Below, one piece after another: positions 25,787 to 35,900 of a stretch of DNA of 64,000 bases (its first letter is position 1; each line of letters opens with the position of its first letter). The translations under genes and the position numbers were made by a program. Source of the stretch: Fodinibius salsisoli (lineage in GTDB: Bacteria > Bacteroidota > Rhodothermia > Balneolales > Balneolaceae); NCBI RefSeq assembly GCF_026229185.1, contig NZ_JAGGJA010000003.1, forward strand, positions 310,001 through 374,000, given 5' to 3'. Below the pieces are notes generated by a model, which did no database searches, was not told the DNA's origin, and was given only the letters and a program-made list of their open reading frames with translations.

Positions 25787-27898
25787 ATGAAGCATAAAAA
25801 TTTAAAAAAAGAACTGGGTCTTTGGGATGTTTATGCCATTGCCACAGGAGCGATGTTTAGTTCAGGTTTCTTTCTTTTACCGGGACTCGCTGCTGCACAA
25901 ACCGGCCCATCCGTTTTCATAGCCTACTTTGTTTCGGGCCTTATTGTCTTACCTACGATGTTTAGTATGGCTGAGCTGGCAACAGCTCTCCCCAAAGCAG
26001 GAGGAACATACTATATCATCGACCGAAGTTTAGGTCCCATTTGGGGAACCATTGGAGGATACGGCTCATGGCTTGCGTTGGTACTTAAAAGTGCTTTTGC
26101 CCTTATCGGTATGGGAGCCTATATATCCATCTTCATAGAGCTTCCTATTACAGCCGTAGCAATTGTGTTGACAATTGTTTTCGGTCTTCTCAATGTCGTC
26201 GGAGCCAAAGAGACTACCGCCCTTCAAAAAATTCTGGTGGCTGCTCTTATCTCTATTATGACCTTCTATATTCTACAAGGTCTTTTTGCGGTTTTCTCCG
26301 TTGACTTTTTTGAAGTGACTCAAAGACAGTTTACCCCCCTCTTTACCGATGGCGTTACCGGATTTGTGGCCACTGTGGGTATGGTCTTTGTCTCCTATGC
26401 CGGCCTCACAAAAGTGGCCAGCATTGCAGAGGAAGTAAAACAACCCGATAAAAATATCCCTCTTGGAATGTTTTTATCGATTTTTTCAGCTATCCTCATT
26501 TACGTGGTTGGAGTATTTATTATGGTATCCTTGTTAGATCCTACTGAATTAAGGCAAGATCTAACTCCCGTGGCTACTGCCGGAGAAGTTTTTATGAACT
26601 GGTTACCTGGTGAGACCGGTATTATACTCATTGTAATTGCGGCTGTAGCAGCCTTTGCTTCTACCGGAAATGCCGGAATTATGTCGGCCTCACGGTATCC
26701 CTTGGCTATGGCGCGAGATAAGTTATTTAATCCCAAATTTTCTCAGCTTAGCTCTATGGGGACTCCCCTCTATGCCATCATGGGAACGGTTGGATTAATG
26801 ATTTTCTTCCTTCTTGTCTTTGATGTAACACAGGTAGCTAAATTAGCCAGTGCCTTTCAGCTACTTTTGTTTGCATTGCTTAACCTGGCGGTAATAGTGA
26901 TGAGGGAAAGTAGAATTGAAGAATATGATCCGGGCTTTAATTCTCCCTGGTACCCCTGGATGCAGATTGCAGGTATGCTCTTATCAGCTATTCTGATCCT
27001 TGAAATGGGCCTCCTCTCTATTCTCTTTACCGTTGTGGTTTGTACCTTTGGAGTTGCCTGGTATTACTATTACGCCCACGGAAAAGTAGATCGGCAAGGA
27101 GCCATATTCCATGTTCATGCTCGATTAGGTAAGCGCAAAGACTACGGCCTGGAAAGAGAAATGAGAACGATCCTCCGTGAAAAGGGGCTTCGTGAAGAAG
27201 ACCCCTATGAGAAAGTAATTGCACGATCTATTGTTATCGATGAATGGGACAAAAATATAAGTTACAAGCAAATTGTTGATAGAGCCTCAAAGCTTCTTGC
27301 TGAACGTATGGGGCTGAACGAAGATGAGCTTGCCAAAAATTTCTATGAAGCTCATGGCATGGGTACTATCCCCATTGGCAATGGTGTAGCTATTAATCAC
27401 ACCCGCCTTGACAAAGATATTTCACCCGAAATGGTGTTAGTTCGTATTTCTGATGAAATTGTTGTCTCAACCGAAGGCTTTGATATTTTAAATGAGCAAC
27501 AGACCGGCGAGACAGAAAAACTCAGGACGTTGTTCTTTTTAGTAAGCTCATCTGAACAATCAGGGCAGCACTTGCGTATTCTTGCCCACCTGGCTGAGAT
27601 GATCGATAACAAGCATTTCATCCAGCGCTGGAAGACGGCCCGGGATGAATCAGAGTTGCGAGAAGTTCTGCTCCGGGATGAGCGGTTTATTAACCTCAGG
27701 GTTCGAACAGGCACACCATTGGAAAACATGGCCGGCAAGCAGATCAGAGAAGTTGAACTGCCCGGAGAAAGCCTGATTGCTATCATTAAAAGAGATGGTG
27801 CCATTAAAATACCACATGGAAACACCGTCATCGAAGAAAATGATGAGCTCTCTATCATTGGTCAAAAAGAAGATATCCAACAACTTAAAGAGCTTTAG
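25787..27898 (+). CDS. APC-family amino-acid permease fused to EIIA-like and TrkA_C domains
   Basis: This is a 703-residue protein in three parts. Residues ~12-430 are an APC permease with about 12 helices (GLWDVYAIATGAMFSSGFFL, ATALPKAGGTYYIIDR, FASTGNAGIMSASRYPLAMA). Residues ~488-632 resemble a PTS EIIA (mannitol/PtsN-type) domain: ISYKQIVDRASKLLAERMG, then IPIGNGVAINHTR with a His (538) at the usual phosphorylation position, and LAEMIDNKHF. Residues ~637-703 are a TrkA_C ligand-binding domain (RTGTPLENMAGKQIREVELP, VIEENDELSIIGQKEDI). Permeases with universal-stress or TrkA tails are known; the EIIA-like part suggests control by phosphorylation or a nucleotide, which is inference. Confidence 0.88.
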   Translation: MKHKNLKKELGLWDVYAIATGAMFSSGFFLLPGLAAAQTGPSVFIAYFVSGLIVLPTMFSMAELATALPKAGGTYYIIDRSLGPIWGTIGGYGSWLALVLKSAFALIGMGAYISIFIELPITAVAIVLTIVFGLLNVVGAKETTALQKILVAALISIMTFYILQGLFAVFSVDFFEVTQRQFTPLFTDGVTGFVATVGMVFVSYAGLTKVASIAEEVKQPDKNIPLGMFLSIFSAILIYVVGVFIMVSLLDPTELRQDLTPVATAGEVFMNWLPGETGIILIVIAAVAAFASTGNAGIMSASRYPLAMARDKLFNPKFSQLSSMGTPLYAIMGTVGLMIFFLLVFDVTQVAKLASAFQLLLFALLNLAVIVMRESRIEEYDPGFNSPWYPWMQIAGMLLSAILILEMGLLSILFTVVVCTFGVAWYYYYAHGKVDRQGAIFHVHARLGKRKDYGLEREMRTILREKGLREEDPYEKVIARSIVIDEWDKNISYKQIVDRASKLLAERMGLNEDELAKNFYEAHGMGTIPIGNGVAINHTRLDKDISPEMVLVRISDEIVVSTEGFDILNEQQTGETEKLRTLFFLVSSSEQSGQHLRILAHLAEMIDNKHFIQRWKTARDESELREVLLRDERFINLRVRTGTPLENMAGKQIREVELPGESLIAIIKRDGAIKIPHGNTVIEENDELSIIGQKEDIQQLKEL

Positions 27899-27910
27899 GA
27901 GGTAACGACC

Positions 27911-27997
27911 GCTCCCTCGAAGGAGCTATCCAGTTTTCACCCAAGGCTACCCTTGTTGCTCAAACAATAAAAAGTAACAGGGGTAGCTTTTATTTTT
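27911..27997. terminator. Terminator region between convergent genes
   Basis: GCTACCCTTGTTGCT (27946-27960) pairs with AGTAACAGGGGTAGC (27973-27987) with one G-T wobble and one mismatch, and TTTTATTTTT follows on the plus strand. A smaller GCTCC/GGAGC hairpin (27911-27915 with 27922-27926) precedes it. It ends the permease gene and probably the opposing hydrolase gene. Confidence 0.75.
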
Positions 27998-28002
27998 GAT
28001 TA

Positions 28003-29718
28003 CTATTTATAGTTGGGATTTTCGATTAGATAGTGCACACTTTCATTGCCTAATTTATCCACTACAGAAATAGCTGCGCCAACAAATGAACCATGCCTGT
28101 TAGCCTGTGATAAAACAATACTCTGCTTCCATCCAGGATGTACATCCACCGACCAGTGGGAGCCGTACTTCTTTTTCACAATCCAAAGCCAGGGCTCAAA
28201 CCCTTGTTTTGTATGCAGCATCAGCGAAAACTTTGAGCCTAACTGCTGTAAAGTAGCGCTGGGTTCAGGTGGCTTTTCTGCTTTAATCCAACTTGTTGCA
28301 GGTACAAGCGCCTCATCCTGATAAACATCCGTAAGCAAATGACCTGAAAGCTTATCCGGATTTTGCATTAAAGCCTTCATACTGAAATGAATGGTTCCCG
28401 TAGCATCCGGATTAGCCTGCGTGATTCGGATCTGTCGTTCAATTTCACTGGTTGGCCATTTTTCTTGTACAGATCTAAGTTTACTGGTGTACAGTCCGGG
28501 CCAAATATGCCGTTCCCTGATATTTTGCTGGCTCCACCAATCCAGAAGTACAGGAAAGCTTTGCGGTTTCTGCTCAATTGGCCAGTACAGCTGCGGTGCA
28601 AGATAGTCAACCCAACCTTCATGCAGCCATTTTCGTGCATCGGCATAAAGCCTGTCAAAAGCATCAAAACCTTTAATTTGCTCTGGATGGCCCGGCCGCC
28701 ATATTCCAAAGGGCGAAATACCAAACCGTACTTGGGGATCGATCAGTTTAATTTCCTGACTCAAACGTTCTATAAATTGATTCACATTCTGTCTTCTCCA
28801 GTCTCCACGCTTAACGGATCCATTTTCTCTCATATACTTTTTATATGAGGCTAAATCCGGAAAGGGAGTATCTTTTCCATCTGTACCTGTAACTGGATAT
28901 GGGTAGAAATAGTCATCCAGATGTACCCCGTCGATGTCATACCGGCGCACTACATCTGCGATAACATCAATAGAATATTGACGCACACGAGGTTGGCCCG
29001 GATCCAGCCAGAGATATCTTCCATACTTCACTACCATATCCGGGTGTCTGTTTTTAATATGTCCCGGTGCAAAATCCCCCTCTGCTGCCGGATGGTAAGC
29101 CCTGAAAGGATTAAACCACGCATGTAATTCAAGTCCGCGCCGGTGGGCTTCTTCTACGGCAAACTTCAGTGGATCGTAATAGGGTTCCGGCGCTTTGCCT
29201 TGCTGCCCCGTCAAATACTCTGACCAAGGCTCATAAGGCGAATCATAAAGAGCATCGGCCGAGGGTCTCACCTGGAAAACAATAGCATTCATATTCAACA
29301 GCTGGGCTCGATCCATCATTGCCCTGAGCTCTGCCTTTTGTTGGGCCACAGAAAGGCCGGGTTTAGATGGCCAATCAATATTATCTACTGTTGCAATCCA
29401 TGCTCCACGGAATTCGCGCGGTGTCTCGGGTAATTCGCTGTAGCTAATCAGTTCAACCTTATCTTCCGGTTCCGGTTTTGGCTGTTCTTCTGGAATCGGC
29501 TCCTCAATCTCAGGTTCCGGTGGATCAACCTGTTCGGGGGCTTCGTCTTCCCTATCCTCTTCTTTTACCACTGTCTGTGAAGTTGAACACCCCAGCATTA
29601 AAAGAATGGTAACAATCAACAGCAGGCAAGAACCTTTTTTGAAATAACAGAAACGATGAATTGAGGAAAATACTTTTTTCTTAAATCTGAATAACACAGA
29701 TGGAGTAAAGTTAATCAT
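28003..29718 (-). CDS. GHL10-family (DUF187/YngK-like) glycoside hydrolase lipoprotein
   Basis: I start at 29718 (MINFTPSVLF), where the ATG overlaps the stop of the upstream gene (ATGATTAA), giving 571 residues. After a 30-residue basic N-tail comes a hydrophobic stretch and lipobox LMLGC (Cys44), then a Pro/Glu-rich linker (~50-95). The TIM-barrel domain shows PREFRGAWIATVDNIDWPSK, MNAIVFQVRPSADALYDS, HRRGLELHAWFNPFRA, YDIDGVHLDDYFYPYPV and WVDYLAPQLYWPIEQ. GHL10 proteins act on envelope or exopolysaccharides; the substrate is open. Coupling to a NamZ-type gene suggests peptidoglycan-derived material. Confidence 0.87.
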   Translation of the reverse strand: MINFTPSVLFRFKKKVFSSIHRFCYFKKGSCLLLIVTILLMLGCSTSQTVVKEEDREDEAPEQVDPPEPEIEEPIPEEQPKPEPEDKVELISYSELPETPREFRGAWIATVDNIDWPSKPGLSVAQQKAELRAMMDRAQLLNMNAIVFQVRPSADALYDSPYEPWSEYLTGQQGKAPEPYYDPLKFAVEEAHRRGLELHAWFNPFRAYHPAAEGDFAPGHIKNRHPDMVVKYGRYLWLDPGQPRVRQYSIDVIADVVRRYDIDGVHLDDYFYPYPVTGTDGKDTPFPDLASYKKYMRENGSVKRGDWRRQNVNQFIERLSQEIKLIDPQVRFGISPFGIWRPGHPEQIKGFDAFDRLYADARKWLHEGWVDYLAPQLYWPIEQKPQSFPVLLDWWSQQNIRERHIWPGLYTSKLRSVQEKWPTSEIERQIRITQANPDATGTIHFSMKALMQNPDKLSGHLLTDVYQDEALVPATSWIKAEKPPEPSATLQQLGSKFSLMLHTKQGFEPWLWIVKKKYGSHWSVDVHPGWKQSIVLSQANRHGSFVGAAISVVDKLGNESVHYLIENPNYK

Positions 29719-30979
29719 ACAGCAAATATTGTTTTCGCTTTTCTTTAAAGACATCAGCTTCCTCTTGCGATTCGTTAACAATTGCTTGAGCTGATTGTCC
29801 CGCCGTTATCCAGTCATGAAACTGGCCAGAACCTGCAAGCGTATTCAGGCGGGAGGGACGGAAAAAATTGACTTTTGCAGAATCAGGGGCAGACCTATAA
29901 AAAGCCGAAAGCACGTGAATTCCAGCAGCAAATGGATTGACAGAGTCGGCTTGTGTTATATGGTATCTGATTCCTTTTAGCTTCTTGCCTTCTAATTTTG
30001 GCTTTGTAGACATACCTTCAATACTTCTTGGAGTAAACGTAGCAGCAGAAAACCTTAATCCTGGTAACTGCTTTCTATTTAATCTCTTTGCCAGTGAGTC
30101 TCCATCAGCCCAGGGCGCTCCCAAGATGATAAATGGTTCCTCGGTTCCGCGCCCCTCACTCATCCAGGTAGCTTCAAATAAACAGGCCCCGGGATAAATC
30201 AGGGCCGTTTTAAAATCCGGTATATTAGGGCTTGGTGCTTTCCAGGGCAATCCGGTCTCTGGCCACAACATATTCCGGTTCCAGCCCTTCATTTCTACCA
30301 CCTTTAGGTTGAGATTGCTTAAACCACCGATAAACGATTCGTCTTTTACCATTTTAGCAAATTCTCCAACCGTCATACCATGGGTTACGGGAATCGGATA
30401 TAACCCTTTAAATGATTTATAATCCTGTGGAGGTGTAAATCCTTCTACTTTAGCGCCTCCAAGAGGGTTCGGACGGTCCAGCACCACATAAGGAATGCCT
30501 TGCTCGGCCGCGGCCTGCATGGTATATCCCATCGTGGCAATATACGTATAAAAACGAGCCCCAACATCCTGTATATCAAAAACTAATACGTCTATACCCT
30601 CAAGCATTTCAGGGGTTGGCTTTCGGGTATTTCCATACAGACTATATATTGGAAGTCCCGTTTCCTGATCAGTGCTATTTTTGATATGGGCGCCGGCATC
30701 CGCTTGGCCCCGGATACCATGCTCGGGACTAAACAGTGCCTTAAGTTCAACATTCTCGGCATGATGCAAAAGATCAATTAACAGGGAGTCTCCCACTATG
30801 GCACTATGATTAGTTACTAACCCCACATTTTTCCCTTCAAGGATGTCGAAGTTATTATTTACAAGATGCTGGGCACCCGTCACGACTTTTGCACTGGAAT
30901 CAGAAGTCTTTTTCTCGGGAGATTGTTGACAGGAGATGAAAAATAACCCAAGTAGAATAACTATTTTTTTGATATTCAT
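29711..30979 (-). CDS. DUF1343/NamZ-type exo-beta-N-acetylmuramidase lipoprotein (GH171)
   Basis: The start at 30979 (MNIKKIVILLGLFFISC) gives a lipoprotein signal with Cys17 and 422 residues; six more codons upstream are possible. Family landmarks are clear: GKNVGLVTNHSAIVGDSLLI, LKALFSPEHGIRGQADAG, VLVFDIQDVGARFYTYIATM, VVLDRPNPLGGAKVEG and PIPVTHGMTVGEFAKM. NamZ enzymes release terminal MurNAc from peptidoglycan fragments. The downstream GHL10 gene overlaps its stop. It lies 178 bases (from the longer start) downstream of a SusD gene, so it may belong to that sigma-controlled uptake unit. Confidence 0.92.
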   Translation of the reverse strand: MNIKKIVILLGLFFISCQQSPEKKTSDSSAKVVTGAQHLVNNNFDILEGKNVGLVTNHSAIVGDSLLIDLLHHAENVELKALFSPEHGIRGQADAGAHIKNSTDQETGLPIYSLYGNTRKPTPEMLEGIDVLVFDIQDVGARFYTYIATMGYTMQAAAEQGIPYVVLDRPNPLGGAKVEGFTPPQDYKSFKGLYPIPVTHGMTVGEFAKMVKDESFIGGLSNLNLKVVEMKGWNRNMLWPETGLPWKAPSPNIPDFKTALIYPGACLFEATWMSEGRGTEEPFIILGAPWADGDSLAKRLNRKQLPGLRFSAATFTPRSIEGMSTKPKLEGKKLKGIRYHITQADSVNPFAAGIHVLSAFYRSAPDSAKVNFFRPSRLNTLAGSGQFHDWITAGQSAQAIVNESQEEADVFKEKRKQYLLYD

Positions 30980-31175
30980 TATACGCCCTATTACCATTGT
31001 AATAATTATTTCCCTGTAGTATTCCTTTTAAAAAATAGCTCAAAGAAGTGAGAACTGCTATACCCAATGGCTTCTCGTAATTCTTAGATTTACCTTGCTC
31101 CCATCCCTTGCTGGAAGCAGTAAAAGATAAGACTGACCCCTGACGTTTATCCAGAGATCAGTCATTATAGTTATT

Positions 31176-32882
31176 CTATGGGGATTCCCAGCCGGGATTC
31201 TGCTCTAAAGTAACACCATTGTTTTCGTATAACGTTATTTGATCTAATGGTATGGGAAAAAGATAAACACGGGGATCGTCGAATCGCCGCTGTGATTGGG
31301 TTTCAAATGCAGGCACGATATACCCCTCTTCTGCCCCGCCTTCGATTCGAACATCTCCTTCTGTAGCCGGATACTCAGACCTTGCAATCCATGCTCCTCG
31401 GTTGATGTCTTTATTTTCGATCGTGTCTACATATTCTAATTTTTTCCAGCGTTTTAAGTCATCCAGGCGAAAACCTTCCATCATGAGTTCTACTCTGCGT
31501 TCTCGACGGATTTCCCAGACCATCGACGGGACGGATGGATCGCGCTGAGGATCATCATAGACTTCCCCATTTACAGCGGGTTGCCCCCCTATTACCTGGA
31601 GATCTGGCATATTAATTCCATCTCTGTTACGTAGCTTATTAATAGACTTATCCAGATCCTGCTGGGTCAAATTACCCAACTCGGCGCTGGCTTCGGCATA
31701 ATTCATTAATACCTCACCATACCGAATAACCGGTGCATCCGTAGTATTATCATTCGAATTACCTTCTGGCAAATCTGCGATGGACTCATTAAGAAATTTA
31801 TGCTGGGCATATCCAGAAGTAGAATAATTTCCATCTATACCGTTTAATCGAAGCTCCTGCACAAAGGTTTCCGTGATACGCGGATCACGATTGGCCATCA
31901 CATTTTCTATCGTTTTGTCGCCCTGGTAGTTTGGTGAAAGTGCGATTGGCAGGCCATCAGTGGCCAGGTAAGCTTCAATGGCGTCTTTAGAGGCACCGGT
32001 TTGTGGTTCTTTATTAGAATAGCTGTTTAAACTATGTGTAATGCTACCCGTTTGGTACTTCCGATAAAGTATTATTTCGGGATTACCTCCCAAATCAAGC
32101 GAATTAAACAGCTCTCTATAGTCGGCTGCTACCGAATACCGACCAGAATTGATTACTTGCTCGGCTGCGTCTTTGGCCACCTGTAAGTATTCTGATGCCT
32201 TTTGCTCATCAATGCCATGATATTTTAGATAGGTACCATGATACAAAAATACACGTGACATAAATGAAAGTACTACATATTTGTTAATGGTAAGTCCCTC
32301 GGTCCCGTCATTTGCTCTTACATTTTCGACTGCATACTGAAAATCAGCCAATATATTATCCATCACCGCAACATGCGAATCACGCTTTTTATACAGTTTA
32401 TCTTGTTCATCTTCTTTTAGTACCTCGCTGTACCATGGTACTGCACCAAACCTCTTAACAAGATCGTTATACTCCAATGCTCGAAAGAAGCGTCCAATAC
32501 CCGTCCAATGGTTAATAGCTTCCTGATCCATGGGGACCTGCTGCACCCGATCTATAAAAAGATTCACCTTCCGTACCCACCCAAAGTACCATCCGCCGCC
32601 TGAGGTAGGCACATTTCGAACAAAATTAGGTGGACTTGAAGGTGCAAAATCATCGTTCAATGACTGCCCGGAAAAGTAATCACCCCAGCCGAAGCTTTGT
32701 CCGTATCCCTGAAAATAGGCTTCATAAAATCCCCAGGAAAAAGTACGCACATTGCTTTCGCTGGTCCAATAGGTATCATCGGTAAACTCATCTTGGGGTG
32801 GTTGTGTCAAAAAATCATCCTGACAGCCTGTTGCCACTACGCACAGGAGTACAAAAATCGATATGTAAAATGAATATTTCAT
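31176..32882 (-). CDS. SusD/RagB-family lipoprotein (unit c)
   Basis: This is a 568-residue SusD protein with lipobox VVATGC (Cys20). Landmarks: TYWTSESNVRTFSWGFYEAY, GIGRFFRALEYNDLVKRFGA, VPWYSEVL, YVVLSFMSRVFLYHGTYLKY, PVIRYGEVLMNYAEASAELG and WEIRRERRVELMMEGFRLDD. It starts 18 bases after its SusC partner. It binds substrate at the cell surface, and the downstream NamZ and GHL10 genes hint at amino-sugar glycans. Confidence 0.95.
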   Translation of the reverse strand: MKYSFYISIFVLLCVVATGCQDDFLTQPPQDEFTDDTYWTSESNVRTFSWGFYEAYFQGYGQSFGWGDYFSGQSLNDDFAPSSPPNFVRNVPTSGGGWYFGWVRKVNLFIDRVQQVPMDQEAINHWTGIGRFFRALEYNDLVKRFGAVPWYSEVLKEDEQDKLYKKRDSHVAVMDNILADFQYAVENVRANDGTEGLTINKYVVLSFMSRVFLYHGTYLKYHGIDEQKASEYLQVAKDAAEQVINSGRYSVAADYRELFNSLDLGGNPEIILYRKYQTGSITHSLNSYSNKEPQTGASKDAIEAYLATDGLPIALSPNYQGDKTIENVMANRDPRITETFVQELRLNGIDGNYSTSGYAQHKFLNESIADLPEGNSNDNTTDAPVIRYGEVLMNYAEASAELGNLTQQDLDKSINKLRNRDGINMPDLQVIGGQPAVNGEVYDDPQRDPSVPSMVWEIRRERRVELMMEGFRLDDLKRWKKLEYVDTIENKDINRGAWIARSEYPATEGDVRIEGGAEEGYIVPAFETQSQRRFDDPRVYLFPIPLDQITLYENNGVTLEQNPGWESP

Positions 32883-32900
32883 AACGAGGTTTTAAAAGGT

Positions 32901-35900
32901 TTAGAATTTCATGTTTAAGCCGGCAGAGATAACTCTCTGAAATGGATAAACGCGACCGAATGAACCGGCTCGACCTGTATCTGTGTAGTTTGTCTCCGGA
33001 TCAAGGGGAACGTTTACATTGTCAAATTCAAACAGGTTTTCGCCACTTACATAAACGCGGAGACTTCCAATTTTGACTTTAGAAGTAATTGACTTCGGCA
33101 AAGTATATCCAATAGTTATGTTTTTCATCCTAAAGTATGACATATCGAGAATGTAGCGTGTTTGAGGCCGGAAATTACGGGTATAGCTTGACTGTAATTG
33201 ATTTGTTGGTCGAGGATAAAAGGCATCCTTATTTTCCGGTGTCCAATAGTCGAGCTGGTTTTCGAACCATCCTTCCCACGGACGATAACCTGGCACAAAT
33301 ACCGGTCCATTGGCCCAAAATTCACGCTTACCAACCCCTTGCAGAAATACACTCAGATCAAACCCTTTCCATCCACCACCAATACGCAGTCCGTATTGAA
33401 ACTTAGGCGTAGAATTACCAATCACTTTTTGATCACCGGGATCGTCAACCGTATTTGAGCCATATGTTATTTTGCCATCTCCATTGAGATCCTTGAATTT
33501 GACGTCACCTGGTCCGAAGGAAAAAGAACCATCTTCCAGCAGCGATTGATCCGGGATACCCTCTTTTAAAAGATATTCCCCATCTTCGTCAGTCAGCAGA
33601 TTACCACTGGCATCTTGTTGAAAGTCGTCCCGGGTAAACAAGCGGTCCGTTTCATAACCCCATATTTCCCCTAAAATACGACCAGTACGATAGCTGCCAA
33701 TTCCCTGTGTGGTATTGGCATATTTGGTAATTTCTTCTGTAAAGTTAGACAGTGTTCCTGTAAGATTGAGATACCCCTCATTTTCAAATGAGTGATTCCA
33801 ACCTATCTCAAGCTCCCAGCCTCTTGTTTGTAATTCGCCATAATTCCTGCGGGGTGAGCCTGTACCAAATGTGGAGGGCAGTGTTATTCCGGCGGAAAGC
33901 ATATCGCTGGTGGTTCTATCATACCAATCAAAGGTAAGGTTTAACTGGTCTTCAAAGAACCGGGCATCAAAGCCAAAATCGAGAGTTGTAACGGTCTCCC
34001 AGGTAAGGGAAGTTGAAACCGCTCCCGGTGTTCCAAAGGTAACTTCATCTTCACTGCCACTGATTAACCAGTCTGAACCATAAGAACCCATTGTAGCAAT
34101 GTAAGGATAGGCCCCCACGGCATTATTTCCTACCGAACCATAAGAAGCTCTTAATTTTAAGAACGTAAGCGCAGGTTTTGAAAAATCCATAAAGGATTCC
34201 TCACTAATTTTATAACCCGCTGATACTGATGGAAAGAAACCCCACCGTTGATTTGAAGGGAACCGAGAAGATCCGTCATACCTGGCATTAAGCTGCAACA
34301 AATAAGTATCTTCAAAAGAATAGTTGATACGGCCAAAAAACCCTACAGTAGACCAATTTGTCCGGGCACCATTGACAAACTGATCGCCATTGGCCAGGTC
34401 AATTTCCCCTTTACTGGGATCAAGCAGCCCCTGGCGCTCCGAATATTGGGAGGTAAAATCAAACTGCTCAGCTTCCCCACCAGCCAGTATTTTAACCGAA
34501 TGCTCATCGAGATCATTTTCATAGGTTGCTACTGCTCGTAAATTGCTGCGTCGGGTCCAGTCAGAGGTATAATTAACATTGTTAAAGGTGGGACTGGAAT
34601 ACGTGCCATAGTTAAGGTTGCCTCCACCGGCCCAGAAATTGTACCCCTGAATATTGCCTCCCGTTTGGTCAAGATGGTCTTCCTTACGATTGTAAGTAAA
34701 GTCCGTATCGATTGTTAACCCTTCTGTCAAGGTTGCCGTACCTCCAACGGTAATGCGAGATAACGAAGAAGTATATAGCGATTCACTGGCTTGTTTTATG
34801 CCGGTAACTGCACTCCGAAATGGTCTGCCTTCATAAGTGCCATAAGGATAGGTGCGTGGCCAACGATACAGATAATACCAGCTATCATAAATAGCACCAT
34901 AATTAGTGTAGGGGCGGGTTCGCTCCGTTTGTGCAAACATAAATTTTCCGCGCGCATCCAGCCAGTTATTTACATCTGCCTGCAGCCCAATATCTACATT
35001 ATATCGCTGCCATTTGTCATTACTGATATCAAGCACACCCTCTTGGCCAAGATAACCCAATCCTATGTTGTAGGTTGTTGCTTCCGTTCCGCCGGAAACA
35101 CCTAAATTATGTTTCTGCATCGGAGTCCACTCTTTCATGAACTTATCCCCTGCATCCCATGGGCGATAAAAGAATAACCGCCCGTCACGGATCTCAAAAT
35201 CGCGCCCCATAACCATTTCGTCACTTAGATTTTGATCACCATACTGCTCTTCCCATTCCCTCATTTTTTGGATGGCTGTTTCATCGAAATACATGCCGAC
35301 TACTCCAAAAACGTTGGTAGAGGGATTAGATCGTTGCAAAGCATTGAATGCCATTTCTGTTCCTTCTGCGGCCGGAGCTAAATTCAAATCATTAGTAGGC
35401 GTCGCAAAAGAAAAGCTATTCGAATAGTTAATTTGTGGGACACTATTTTTATCCCCAAGCTTGGTTTTAATTAGTACCGCTCCCCAAGCCGCACGGCTTC
35501 CGTAAATGGCTGTGGATGCAGCATCTTTCAATACAGAAATAGATTCAATATTCTCTGGGTTAATTTGATTGAGGCTCTCTACTTCAACCCCATCAACCAA
35601 AATAAGCGGTGAAGCTCCACCTGGTGAATTGAGTGATCCCTGCAAGCCACGGAGTGTAATGCTTGAATTTGTTCCTATTTCTCCCGTGGCATTTGTCACG
35701 GTGAGGCCTGCTACCGACCCCTGTAAGCCGCGTGCCAAATCAGTTATAGGCCGTGATTCAAGAGTTTTTTCGACATCCACAGTAGATATACTGCTTGTCA
35801 GGTCGGCCCTTTCTTGGGTTCCATATCCTACAACCACGACCTCATCCCCTGTTACAGCTTGAGCCTGCAGGTCTACCTCGAGACTATTTCGACCGGCAAT

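Noticed and set aside
27397-27858. 153-residue frame on the minus strand inside the permease gene
   Set aside because: It is a Ser/Arg-rich shadow of the coding strand with no domain features.
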